Part shown: in pieces, positions 25,501-49,217 of the stretch
Position numbering within the stretch: position 1 is the first letter of the stretch
How the letters are laid out: each line of letters opens with the position of its first letter
Assembly (NCBI RefSeq): GCF_965363235.1
Contig: NC_134839.1
Coordinates: 61,223,560-61,287,559, forward strand
Origin: Mytilus galloprovincialis
Lineage: Eukaryota > Mollusca > Bivalvia > Mytilida > Mytilidae
Length of the DNA stretch: 64,000 nucleotides
Reading direction: 5' to 3'
Position numbers and translations under genes: made by a program
Notes under the pieces: generated by a model
The model's input: the letters and a program-made list of their open reading frames with translations, nothing else
Told to the model about the DNA's origin: nothing
Database searches by the model: none

Positions 25501-25763
25501 ATATGCTGAATCTAACCATGTATTTTGATTTTGGATATTGGACCATAATAGGTAATGTCCAATTTAAAATTTAAAGTTTTTAAGTTTAAGTTCTTGGACC
25601 ACATTCATTATGTGTTGGAAACCTGTTTTGTGTCAACTATTTAATCACAATCCAAATTCAGAGCTGTATAGGTACCAAGCTTGAATGTTGTGTCCATACT
25701 TGCCCCAATGTTCAGGGTTCGAACTCTGCACTCCTATAAAGCTGCGCCCTGCGAAGCATCTGG
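22501..25763 (+). mobile_element. Helitron-like element, outer copy (interrupted)
   Basis: It begins TTTTTATACGACCGCAAAAA and ends with a GC-rich stem-loop (GCTGCGCCCTGCGAAGC) followed by ATCTGG|T, the CTRR-type 3' end known for Helitrons. A TATACGACC / TATAAAGC subterminal pairing is partly visible. The interior is arrays of about 165 bp (TTGGTTTTCGCACAATAAC units) and about 135 bp (CAAAAATTGAATAATTGGGG units). It is interrupted by a second element of the same family at 23101-25015. No Rep/helicase ORF, so non-autonomous. Family assignment is inference. Confidence 0.6.
23101..25015 (+). mobile_element. Helitron-like element, inner copy (nested insertion)
   Basis: It starts ATTTATACGACTGCAAAAAT, carries the GGCGTCGTCGTCTGCGTCGT stretch near 23152, and ends CTGCGGTCGTATAAAGCTGC then CATCTGG|T at 25015. 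The outer element's sequence is split on either side: CTAAACATGTACTAAGAT before, TTATTATGGGCCCAG after. An intact version of this junction is seen at about 25244-25285. It also contains short AGTATTGTGCAATAGCAAG repeats near 24350-24440. Confidence 0.6.
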
Positions 25764-25946
25764 TTTTCAATAAAAAAAACATAGGGGAATAATCCAATCA
25801 TTAAAAATATAGGAAAACTGTCATTGATGATGAAATCACTTTTTCAGGACAGTTGCGGGTGAAGATTTTTCAGTAATAGCATTAGATACAAGGTTGAGTC
25901 AAGGATTTTCTATACACACGAGGGATCTACCAAAGACCTATAAATT

Positions 25947-28137
25947 GTAAGTTAAATGAGTAAACATGGAATCTTCAATTTTTTGGTTGATAATATTTCT
26001 TACGGGGCCTTGGTGGCAAATGGTCTCAGTTCATGTTATTCATAGACGGTATTACCAGCCTATATGGCAAGTGCATTAGACTTTAATCTTGGCCAGTGTC
26101 GTCAGTTTTCATGCTGAAGTTTGTAGTTCTTTCCTCAGGCTCCAGCTTATGGCACCAATATAATCATGATAATACAGTTGGTGTTTTGTTTAAGTTGTTC
26201 AAGTTTCCTATTTTACATATATTTCTTGTGCCTCTTGCACTCAGAAAGTATATTTATATATATACATGTAATAAATGTTAATTTTAAGATATTTCTGTAG
26301 TTCATAATTGACCATGTGATGTTTATTTTCTCAATACACCATATTTATTGAAACAACAGTTGGTAATTATTGTTGAACATGTTCATGCTGTTGGACAATA
26401 ACAGAGATGGAGGATTTAATGACAGTTTTGACAAGAAACATAGTTAAGAGTTAATTTTCTTTTCTTTTGTAGAACATCTTCAACAGTTCTTGGAGCATGT
26501 GGTTTCCATGGAGATACACTGACACTAAGATTTTACAAGCAAGACTTAAAATACGCTACAACTTTTGTTTTATTGTATAGATGGAAGTACCTTAAACATA
26601 CATATTATTATTAATATAATTCTAATCATTTGGTTTAAAAATAGTTTATAATATAAACTGTTTTTGGTAGAAATCAGTGGCGTAGCCAGGGTTGAAATGA
26701 TGTGGATGTCTAGGCGCCTTGCGGAGCGAGGCGAAAAAAAATTTGGACCTTTTTATGCAGAAAATTACTTTTTATTTAAGCACATGTACTCCCACAGAAT
26801 CCGACACTAGTTAGATTTTTGTTTAAATTCATAATTACCACCATTACATATATTTATATTTTTAACCAAATGTTATTGTTTTCTCGAAACTACCATCATT
26901 CAATTTATAAATATTTGATGTAAAGTTTCCCACCCCAGTGGCGGATCCAGAAATTTTCATAAGTGGACTGCCTAAGAGGGAGCATGCTTCAGTGATTCCC
27001 TATATAAGCAACCAAATTTTTCGCAGAAAAGGGGAGAACCTTACATGCAACCTACGCCACTGGAAATCAACCGTATGCAAATTCACATACATGACATATA
27101 CATTTATAAGACTTAGTTGATTTCGGAACATTCAAATAGGAAACAAAATATGAATGTAACTCTTGTTTTGTAGGGTACTTATAACAATTTAATTTAACGA
27201 ACAGTTACAAACATTCCGTAGATATTTTCCAACCAAAATAGGTTAACAGATGTACATGTATTGATATTCGTTTGTACACGGTCCATTTCTATCCGACGCA
27301 GCTCATTTGATATCTTTTGGAGAAATCCCATATTCTACATGTAGTTTAAACGGTATATATTTATATGACAAGCTATAACAATCTTTCTTATTTATGTGTT
27401 TATAATGCGTTTCCTAGTTTTTACTTGTAACTTTAATTAGTTTGAGATGTTTATGTTTAAATTTATCTCCAAATCCTACAGTCTGAGTGGCCCGAAATTA
27501 AAATTAAAAACAGAACATATGAAATAACTTTAACGTCTATGAATGGTATAAGAAAATTATATAGTTGTCATGACAATAATTGTCATCATGATCAAGTCAA
27601 CATTTGTTTTCCTCAATCTGTTGGTAAAAAAGAAGGTAATTTTATATGAATCTGACAGGTTCAAGCCAGAAGTATGTCAATTTATGATATGTACAGTAAC
27701 TAAAGCATAAATAATTTCTTGCTATAGAATAAATATTTATATGCAGTTATATAATTGTTACATGTACATGTTCATGATGAATGTACTTTTAATATTACAT
27801 TTTGCACATTACCTTTTTGATTAACTGATTATTGATTTTATTTAGCTTCATTTATTTCATCATAATCTGGATATAGGAATATTAATTAACAGGATTTGAA
27901 ATGATAGTGGACAGAAAAAGGGTACAGATAATTCAAACTACTACTATGGTCAGTTTAGAGGTTAAGAGCTTCTTAAATGGGGCAAAAAGTAAGTCATACA
28001 CCTATTACATACACAGCAAAGATGACAAGAAACATCCCTTATGCTTTATGACTAGTGTTTGCAAAAAAAAAATCAAATGGAAACTGTCTTTGATACACAT
28101 ATTTGGATTTGCTAATTATTTCCAACTTTTTCCCCAG
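25947..28137. other. PSMB1 introns 2 and 3 (around damaged exon 3)
   Basis: Intron 2 is 25947-26472, and intron 3 runs from about 26551 to 28137. No additional intact exon 3 was found here. Two short element-end motifs are present: AGTGGCGTAGCCAGG at about 26675 and AGTGGCGGATCCAGAAATTT at about 26937, with GGCGCCTTGCGGAGCGAGG at about 26715. The rest is plain AT-rich intron. Confidence 0.5.
26675..26960 (+). repeat. GTGGCGTAGCC / GTGGCGGATCC element fragments
   Basis: CAGTGGCGTAGCCAGG and, 260 bp on, CCAGTGGCGGATCCAG. Both are terminal motifs of short DNA elements widespread in animals (recall). Full borders and target duplications are not visible, so these are probably two fragments. Confidence 0.35.
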
Positions 28138-28713
28138 ATGTATGAACACGAACACAACAAGAAAATGTCAACAACAGCTGTAGCTGCCATGTTGTCTATC
28201 ATGCTTTACTCCAGGAGGTTCTTCCCCTTTTATGTCTATAACATTGTAGCTGGGCTAGATGAGGAAGGTTAGTTCAATAGTTGATAATTATCATGATTAT
28301 ATTGCACAGACACTTTGAAGCTTTCCAAGATAACAAAAGAATAGAATGTATATTTTTTTATTTCAACAAAATGTTACATAGAACAGACATTAGTTTTACT
28401 TTTCAAGCATGGATACAAAGCATCTTCATTGAATCCTAAAAAATATATTCTAATTAGGTCCATTTGGAATCAATACTTCTGATATATTATTGGTATAAAT
28501 GGTGATCAGTTGGATGTTGAATTTGAGGCTTCAAGCTTTCAATCATTCTTAGGTGACTTTGAAACTGATATACTTTGAATGTTAGGTTTTCTCATTATGT
28601 GTGTTTAAGGAGAAGTATTTTACAACCCAATGTATCATGCGACTATAGCATCTTTTTAAAGCAGAATCAAGGTAACAATCTGTCATCCTTTATTAACTTT
28701 TTTATTATTTTTA

Positions 28714-30509
28714 GCTCACCTGGCCCAAAGGGCCAAGTGAACTTTTCTCATCACTTGGCGTCCGTCGTCCGTCGTCGTCCGTCGTCGTCCGTCGTTAACT
28801 TTTACAAAAATCTTCTCCTCTGAAACTACTGGGCCAATTTCAACCAAACTTGGTTACAATCATCATTGGGGTATCTAGTTTAAGAATTGTGTCCGATGAC
28901 CCGGCCAACCAACCAAGATGGCCACCATGGCTAAAAATAGAACATAGGGGTAAAATGCAGTTTTTGGCTTATCACTCAAAAACCAAAGCATTTAGAGCAA
29001 ATCTGATTGGAGTAAAATTGTTAATCAGGTCAAGATCTATCTGCCCTGAAATTTTGAGATGAATCGGACAACCCGTTGATAGGTTGCTGCCCCTGAATTG
29101 GTAATTTTAAGGAAATTTTGCTGTTTTTGGTTATTATCTTGAACATTATCATAGATAGAGATAAACTGTAAACAGCAAAAATGTTCAGTAAAGTAAGATC
29201 TACAAATAAGTCAACAGGATCAAAATGGTCTGTTGACCCCTTTAGGAGTTATTGCCCTTTATAGTCAATTTTTAACCATTTTTCGTAAATCTTAGTCATC
29301 TTTTACAAAAATCTTCTCCTCTGAAACTACTGGACCAAATTTAACCAAACTTGACCACAATCATCATTGGGGTATCTAGTTAAAAAAATGTGTCCGGTGA
29401 CTTGGCCAACCAACCAAGATGGCTGCCATGGCTAAAAATAGAACATAGGGGGTAAAATGCAGTTTTTGGCTTATCACTCAAAAACCAAAGCATTTAGAGC
29501 AAACCTGACATCGGGTAAAATTGTTTATCAGGTCAAGATCTATCTGCCCTGAAATTTTGAGATGAATTGGACAACCTGTTGATAGGTTGCTGCCCCTGAA
29601 TTGGTAATTTTAAGGAAATTTTGCTGTTTTTGGTTATTATCTTGAATATTATTATAGATAGAGATAAACTGTAAACAGCAAAAATGTTCAGTAAAGTAAG
29701 ATCTACAAATAAGTGAAACAAGACCAAAATGGTCTGTTGATTTCTTTAGGAGTTATTGCCCTTTATAGTCAATTTTTAACCATTTTTCGTAAATCTTAGT
29801 TATCTTTTACAAAAATCTTCTCCTCTGAAACTACTGGGCCAAATTAAACCAAACTTGGCCACAATCATCATTGGGGTATTTAGTTTAAAAATGTGTCTTG
29901 TGACCTGGCCAACCAACCAAGATGGCCGCCATGGCTAAAAATAGAACATAGGGGTGAAATGTAGATTTTGGCTTATAACTCTGAAACCGCAGCCTTTAGA
30001 GCAAATCTGACATGGGGTAAAATTGTAAATCAGGTCAAGATCTATCTGCCCTGAAATTTTCAGATGAATCTGACAACCTGTTGTTGGGTTGCTGCCCCTG
30101 AATTGGTAATTTTAAGGAAATTTTGCTGTTTTTGGGTCTAAATAAATTATCTTGAATATTATTATAGATAGAGATAAACTGTAAACATCAATAATGTTAA
30201 GCAAAGTAAGATTTACAGATAAGTCAACATGACGGAAATGGTCAATTGACCCCTAAGGAGTTATTGTCCTTTATAGTCAATTTTTAACAATGTTCATAAA
30301 ATTTGTAAATTTTAACTAACATTTTCCACTGAAACTACTGAGTTCATTATAGATAGAGATAATTGTAAGCAGCAAGAATGTTCAGTAAAGTAAAATGTAC
30401 AAACACATCACCATCACCGAAACACAATTTTGTCATGAATCCGTCTGCTTCCTTTGTTTAATATTCACATAGACCAAGGTGAGCGACACAGGCTCTTTAG
30501 AGCCTCTAG
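28714..30509 (+). mobile_element. Helitron-like element with about 500-bp internal tandem units
   Basis: It starts at CTCACCTGGCCCAAAGGGCC and ends at a hairpin GGCTCTTTAGAGCC, then TCTAG|T, a CTRR-type Helitron 3' end. Three near-copies of a roughly 500-bp unit begin with TTTACAAAAATCTTCTCCTC at 28801, 29302 and about 29806, followed by a shortened fourth near 30325. A GTCCGTCGTCGTCCGTC simple repeat precedes the units. It is in PSMB1 intron 4 and has no helicase ORF. Non-autonomous Helentron-associated elements with central tandem arrays are known in bivalves; the assignment is inference. Confidence 0.6.
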
Positions 30510-30785
30510 TTTATATTGTATAAAGTTTATGGCTAGACATCTAAATTTTTGAAGATTTTTTTGTAATATTCCATTGGTATTTGTAATAATACTACTAACA
30601 CATACATTTCATTCATTTTGATAAAAGGTTTTAGAAATATGTTTTTGGCCTTTTTGTAGTTTTTAGATGCTTCATTAAATTGAGAATGGAAACAGGGAAT
30701 GTGTAAAAAAACCAAGTAAACTGTATGCACTTATTTGAACAATAGTGGATGGTTGTGTCATTATCAATCATACCACATCTTCCTA

Positions 30786-32603
30786 TTTTTATACGACCGC
30801 AAACATTTTAATTTTTTGGTCGTATATTGCTATCACGTTGGCGTCGTCGTCGTCCGAATACTTTTAGTTTTCGCACTCTAACTTTAGTAAAAGTGAATAG
30901 AAATCAATGAAATTTAAACACAAGGTTTATTACCACAAAAGGAAGGTTGGGAACTTGGGATTGATTTTGGGAGTTTTGGTTTCAACAGTTTAGGAATTAG
31001 GGGCCAAAAAAGGGCCCAAATAAGCATTATTCTTGGTTTTCGCACAATAACTTTAGTTGAAGTAAATAGAAATCAATGAAATTTAAACACAAAGTTAATG
31101 ACTACAAAAGGAAGGTTGGTATTGATTTTGGGAGTTTAAGTCCCAACAGTTTAGGAATAAGGGGCCAAAAAGGGACCCAAATAAACATTTTTCTTGGTTT
31201 TCGCAACATAACGTTAGTATAAGTAAATAGAAATCTATGAAATTTAAACACAAGGTTTATGACCATAAAAGGAAGGTTGGTATTGATTTTGGGAGTTTTG
31301 GTCCCAACAGAATAAGGGGCCCAAAGGGTCCAAAATTAAACTTTGTTTGATTTCATCAAAATTGAATAATTGGGCTTCTTTGATATGCCGAATCTAACTG
31401 TCATGACTGTGTATGTAGATTCCTTACTTTTGGTCCCGTTTTCAAATTGGTCTACATTAAGGTCCAAAGGGTCCAAAATTAAACTTAGTTTGATTTTAAC
31501 AAAAAATGAATCAGTTAGGTTCTTTGATATGCTGAATCTAAAAATGTACTTAGATTCTTGATTATTGGCTCAGTTTTCAAGTTGGTCCAGATCGGGGTCA
31601 AAAATTAAACTTTGTTTGATTTCATCAAAAATTGAATAAATGGAGTTCTTTGATATACCAAATATAACTGTGTATGTAGATTCTTCATTTTTGGTCCTGT
31701 TTTCAAATTGGTCTACACTAAAGTCCAAAGGGTCCAAAATTAAACTTAGTCTGATTTTAACAAAAATTGAAATCTTGGGGTTCTTTGATATGCTGAATCC
31801 AAAAATGTACTTAGATTTTTTTATTATGGGTCCAGTTTTCAAGTTGGTCCAAATCAGGATCTAAAATTATTATATTAAGTATTGTGAAATAGCAAGTCTT
31901 TTCAATTGCACAGTATTGCGCAATGGCAAGAAATATCTAATTGCACAATATTGTGAAATAGCAAATTTTTTTTTAATTAGAGTTATCTTTCTTTGTCCAG
32001 AATAGTAAGCAAGAAATATCTAATTGCAAAATATTGTGCAATAGCAAGATTTTTTTTTAATTGGAGTTATCTTTCTTTGTCCAGAATCAACTTAAATCTT
32101 TGTTATATACAATATACAATGTATATTCACTTTTTACTACCAACTGATAAATTAAAATAATCTTTACCATTCAATGATAACAAACAGTTTTTTTTACATC
32201 TTAATATTTTATGATGTATTTAAATGAGTAGTTATTGTTGCAAACTCCATTAGAAATTTTAATTGAGATTAGTTTTGGAATAAGGGAAAGGGGGATGTGA
32301 TTAAAAAAATTGGGTTCAATTTTTCTCATTTGAAATTTCATAAATAAAAAAGAAAATTTCTTCAAACATTTTTTTGAGAGGATTAATGTTCAACAGCATA
32401 GAGAATTGCTCTAAGAGAAAACAAAAATTTTAAGTTCATTAGAACACATTCATTCTGTGTCAGAAACCTATGCTGTGTCAACTATTCAATCACAATCCAA
32501 ATTTAGAGCTGAATCCAGCTTGAATGTTGTGTCCATACTTGCCCCAACCGTTCAGGGTTCAACCTCTGCGGTCGTATAAAGCTACGCCCTGCGGAGCATC
32601 TGG
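30786..32603 (+). mobile_element. Helitron-like element (TTTTTATACGACCGC family)
   Basis: Same family as 22501-25763: start TTTTTATACGACCGCAAACA, GGCGTCGTCGTCGTCCG, arrays of TTGGTTTTCGCAC units, AATAGCAAG repeats near 31880-32045, and the end GGTCGTATAAAGCTACGCC followed by CATCTGG|T. It appears complete at both ends. Confidence 0.6.
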
Positions 32604-33954
32604 TTGGAGTTGAGGTAACAACAGTTTAGGAATTAGGGGCCAAAAAAGGGCCCAAATAAGCATTATTTTTGGTTTTTGCACCATAACTTTAGTATAAGTA
32701 AATAGAAATCTATGAAATTTAAACACAAGGTTTATGACCATAAAAGGAAGGTTGGGTTTGATTTTGGGAGTTTTGGTCCCAACAGTTTAGGAATAAGGGG
32801 CCCAAAGGGTCCAAAATTGAACTTTGTGTGATTTCATCAAAAATTGAATAATTGGGGTTCTTTGATATGCCAAATCTAACTGTGTATGTAGATTCTTAAT
32901 TTTTGGTCCAGTTTTCAAATTGGTCTACATTAAGGTCCAAAGGGTCCAAAATTAAACTAAGTTTGATTTTAACAAAAATTAAATTCTTGGGCTTATTTGA
33001 TATGCTTTATCTAAACATGTACTTTGATTTTTGATTATGGGCCCAGTTTTCAAGTTGGTCCAAATCAGGATTCCATATCAAGTATTGTGCAATAGCAAGA
33101 AATTTTCAATTGCACAGTATTGCACAATAGCAAGAAATATCTAATTGCACAATATTGTGCAATAGCAATTAATTTTCAATTGGAGTTATCTTTCTTTGTA
33201 TAGAATAGTAGTTGATTATGTATGTTGGAAATTTGCCAAACATGACTATGATGTCATTTTCTATTTCAATTTGCCAATAACTTTATGTAAATAACTTCAT
33301 TGGAAATTTGCCAATATAAAATGTTGCTGATGAAGCTTTTTTTCCTTATCTTATCTAAAATGTTTTTAGATAATGTATGTTGGACATTTGCCAGACATGA
33401 CTATTTACATTTTGGATATTGAACCATAATAGTTTAATATTAAATTTAAAAACTTTAAATTCTAATTTTAATTTCTTAAACCAAATTCATAATGTGACAT
33501 AAACCTATGTTGTGTCAACTATTTAATCACAATCCACATTTATAGCTGTATCAAACTTAAAAGTTGTGTCCATACTTGTTCTCATTTCAGATTTCATAAA
33601 TATAAAGAAAATTTCTTCAAACATTTTTTTGACAGGATTAATATTCAACAGCATAATGAATTGCTCAAAGGCAAAAAAATTTTAAGTTCATTAGACCACA
33701 TTCATTCTGTGTCAGAAACCTATGCTGTGTCAACTATTTAATTTTAGATTTAAATAAGTTTGAAGAAGAAATCTTTAATTGATTTGTAAAATCTTGACAT
33801 TTGTTTTGTGTAAAAAACGCATATAATGTCAAAAATTTGATCACAATCCAAATTCAGAGCTGTATCACGCTTAAATGTTTTGTCCATACCTGCCCCAACT
33901 GTTCAGGGATCGACCTCTGCGGTCGTATAAAGCTGCGCCCTGCGGAGCACCTGG
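32604..33954 (+). mobile_element. Helitron-like element, 5'-truncated, abutting the previous one
   Basis: It begins inside the family's interior (ACAACAGTTTAGGAATTAGG) with no ATACGACC start, and ends GGTCGTATAAAGCTGCGCC then CACCTGG|T at 33954, only 37 bp before PSMB1 exon 5. It includes additional spacer such as TGTATGTTGGAAATTTGCC not seen in the other copies. Confidence 0.55.
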
Positions 33955-34098
33955 TTATATAAACTAATGAGATTTGATATTTTATTTGTAGGTAAAGGAT
34001 GTGTATTCAGTTTTGATCCTGTAGGATCTTATGAAAGGGAAACATACAGAGCAGGAGGATCAGCCAGTGCTATGTTACAACCTTTACTAGATAACCAG

Positions 34099-35048
34099 GT
34101 TAGCATGACAAAAAAAAAAAAGACTAGAAAAGATTTTGAAAATATTTAGATAAAAATTTGGACATCAAATAATGTCCTAAGAAATCAAATTGCTTACCTT
34201 TTTCAAAAATGATAATTAGAAATCAAATCATACACCTTATACATGTATAATATTGAATTATAGTATTAGGATCGAATTGAATCCTTTCTATTTGTTTATA
34301 AAATAAAAGAGAGAATTAAATTATATACATTACATGCCTTATACATGAATATAAAATTTATGTACATCATTGGTTCAGTCAGAGAAATATCAAATGGCAT
34401 GGTATAATAAGGCATTATTTTTGGTGCAAAGTCTACATATATTTATTTCTTTTCCAAAGTAGGTTGGAGTTTGGGTTCGAGCATTTCTTCAATAATTGCA
34501 ACTATTGATAGTTTTTCAGTTGATGAATATTATTTAGAAGTGGAGGACCACACCAAATTTGGGTGACCTTTACCACTTTTCACATATTTTTGCTTGGTTT
34601 TGCATTAAGATAAGTTTCAAAGCAGCTATTCACAAATCAGAGAGAAATGATCTTTTTGTCTAACAGGTGACACAACATGTTTAGTGACTAAGTTCTACAG
34701 TTAACTTAGATAACCATGACTTGAATTCATTTATGGATGAATGGCTATATTTTTTTTATAAAGGTGCAGATCCAAGCAAATACAAATCTAAGTGGGATTA
34801 TCCTTTGCAAGTTGATGCATCATTTTCAGTAAACGAAGATGTTCTTGAATTATATGACCTTGATATTTAATAATGATTGAATTTCTTTCAAATAAGAATG
34901 GGATTGTTCTGAAAAAGCTAAATGATATACATGTACTAAATTGGCATTAAAACAATGTTAGTTATTTACCATTTATACAATGTATCACACATGACTGGTA
35001 TGACAAACATGAAATAGATGCTTGATTTTGATTATTTTGTACTTTTAG
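34099..35048. other. PSMB1 intron 5
   Basis: Ordinary AT-rich intron between GT donor 34099 and AG acceptor 35047-35048. No element border or extra exon seen. Confidence 0.6.
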
Positions 35049-35304
35049 ATTGGTTTTAAGAATCAACATGGAGTAACCAAAACACCTTTATCACAAGAGA
35101 AAGCTATTAAATTAGTTAAAGATGTGTTTATATCAGCTGCAGAAAGAGACATATACACTGGTGATGCTATTGTATTAAACCTAATTACAAAAGATGGAGT
35201 TAAAGTGGAAACTTTCCCTCTGCGTAGAGATTAACTTCTATAATCTCATTGACTTAGTGCTTTGTTTGTAAAATCTCCATTATATTTCACTGTGACAAGT
35301 TCAT

Positions 35305-35310
35305 AATAAA
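35305..35310 (+). promoter_or_regulatory. PSMB1 polyadenylation hexamer
   Basis: AATAAA 71 bp after the PSMB1 stop codon, a normal spacing for a short 3' UTR. Confidence 0.55.
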
Positions 35311-35949
35311 ATATCATAAAACATGGTTTCTTGTTGATTTCTGCCATTTTATATAAGTTTCAAATTGCCAAATATCAACATACAATTCTTAAATTGTCTC
35401 AATTCATTTCAATCCAATACCTTATTTGTCATGGAAATGGGTTGCTCATTCTGATAACATAATTGTAATAATACATACAAAGTTAAACATGAATTAAAAA
35501 AATGTCAAAACAATTAAGCAGACTACCCCAAACACCAAAGTCTTCCATAAATATACTTAAAAACAATAACAACAGATAGTTGGACTTGATACAGGAACAA
35601 GTTTTGGTGGGGTTGAATCCATCTTTTGTGATTACAAAAACAAACTACCTTATATGATGTGATTTATTTACTGTTTATTGGTACTAAATACTGAAAAAGT
35701 TTGTAATTGCTTGGAAAAATATAACAGAAATGTAAAAAGGGCAGATGGATAAAATAATAACAGTCTGGTTTGAATTTTGGGATTGAAACAGTTGTACATG
35801 AATCTTCTAGTAACAGTACAATGAATGTTCTATTCAGGTGAAAACCAAAAGGAGAAGATGTAAATAACTTTTAAGATTTTCATTTATATCTTTTTAAAAT
35901 TGTGATAATACAAAACTAACAGGCATTCTGTGAGTATTGCATTGCAATA

Positions 35950-36600
35950 CATAGTCCCCTAACAGTTAAAAAAATCATTGTTTTGGAACAAAATTTGAAC
36001 TTCATCTATAAATTGTCATGGTGTAGACTATAAAACAAATATCAATATCTTCATGATGAAGTGTTGAAAATTGATTATTTTAAAAGTTAATTTTCAAAGT
36101 CCAAGTACCATAACTGTGCACAAAATCATCAGACCTGAACAAAATTCGAACTTGATCTGAAACGTGTCATGATAAAACTATATACCAATTCTCAAATCAA
36201 TATCTTCAAGAACTACCAAAAAAATTGTGGAAATCTGCTTCTTTTAGGGTATTTTCTAAGTCTAAGGACCATAAATCTGCACAAAATCATCAGACCTGAA
36301 CAAACTTGAACTGTAACTTGTCATGATAAACTATATACGAATTCTCAAATCAATATATTCAAGAACGACAAAAAAAGTGGACAACTGCTAACGGTATTTT
36401 ATTGAATTTTCTTAGTCAAAGGACCATAACTTCAAACTGGAACAAAATTCTAACTTGATTTGTAACTGGTCATGATAAAATCATACACCAAATATCAAAT
36501 CAATATATTCAAGCATGACCAAAAAAATATGTGGAAAACCTGTTTGACGGACAGACAGATGGACAGAGTTCAAATCTAAAGTTCGGTAGGGGACCGTAAA
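35950..36600. mobile_element. Non-autonomous element with TAGTCCCCTA ends and internal repeats
   Basis: Left end ATAGTCCCCTAACAG at about 35950 and right end TTCGGTAGGGGACCGTAAAA at about 36580-36600 are inverted near-copies. Between them, three loose repeats of about 130-170 bp contain ACCATAA, ATCAGACCTGAACAAA and CATGATAAAACTATATACC. A GACGGACAGACAGATGGACA stretch precedes the right end. No ORF of note. Confidence 0.5.
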
Positions 36601-37238
36601 AACAGGTAGTTAAAAATCTAGGATGTCACAGGAAAGCCAATTATAAGCATTTTGCAAAAATGGAGTTTTTTTATTTGACCTTCAAGACCTATAAGGAATT
36701 TGAAAACCAACTTAAAATTGTACCAAACTGCTCATTTATGTTGATGTCTCTCTTATACATATCAGTATTTAATTTGTCTTGAATTTGCTTGAAATATTTG
36801 CAACTGAACATTATGCAAACAACAATGAACTGTTTTATACTTGACATGTGTAATCAGAGTGTGTGTCAACGTTTCATAATAGCCTAAGACAGAACTAATA
36901 TTATCTGAGCATCACTGATGAGTATTATGTAGAGGAAAAGTGGGTCTGGCATATCAAATTATTAGCCTGGTACCTTTGATAGGTATTCACAATTGTTTAC
37001 AAAGTATGACATCAAATTCATTCAGAATAGATAAAGATACGTGTTTTCTTTATTTTCTGTACAGACGGTTATACATTGATTATCACTAGAACTTACGTGC
37101 AGGACATACTCAAAACTAACACTCATATGATGAACAGTCAAAATAACTTATAAGACGTATGACCGTGTACTATGTATTTTCCTGAATTAATTGTAAGCTA
37201 TTTAGATGGCCAAAAATACTGCCTCTGAGCCTGAAGAA
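36601..37238. other. Intergenic stretch between convergent PSMB1 and GMC copy 2
   Basis: It contains an old fragment of the GACGCGCGTTTCGTCTAC family at about 36903-36985 (ATCACTGATGAGTATTATGT, then TGGTACCTTTGATA). The right side is the 3' flank of GMC copy 2. Nothing else recognised. Confidence 0.45.

Positions 37239-49217
<11,979 letters not shown>

Larger units (their letters stand above)
20713..35234 (+). pseudogene. PSMB1: PSMB1, proteasome subunit beta type-1 (damaged copy or assembly error)
   Basis: Non-catalytic beta-6 subunit of the 20S proteasome. Exons: 20713-20801, 25848-25946, 26473-26550, 28138-28267, 33992-34098, 35049-35234. Landmarks: AYFNPYEQNGG (exon 1), [20 protein letters not shown] (2), VLGACGFHGDTLTL (3), [19 protein letters not shown] (4), [20 protein letters not shown] (5), [15 protein letters not shown] ending PLRRD-stop (6). 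Exon 2 joins as GGTVAGEDF where human has GGTILAIAGEDF, three residues fewer. Exon 3 reads CTGACACTAAGATTTTAC, four bases short of a TLTLTKIL reading, and ends CTTAAA|ATACGC with no GT donor. Exons 1 and 4-6 look intact. About 238 residues would be expected against 241 in human. Identity is very confident; whether this copy works is not. Confidence 0.9.

Noticed and set aside
28741-28800. GTCCGTCGTCGTCC run as a possible short CRISPR-like or regulatory array
   Set aside because: It is a simple trinucleotide-type repeat at the start of a Helitron-like element, without spacers.
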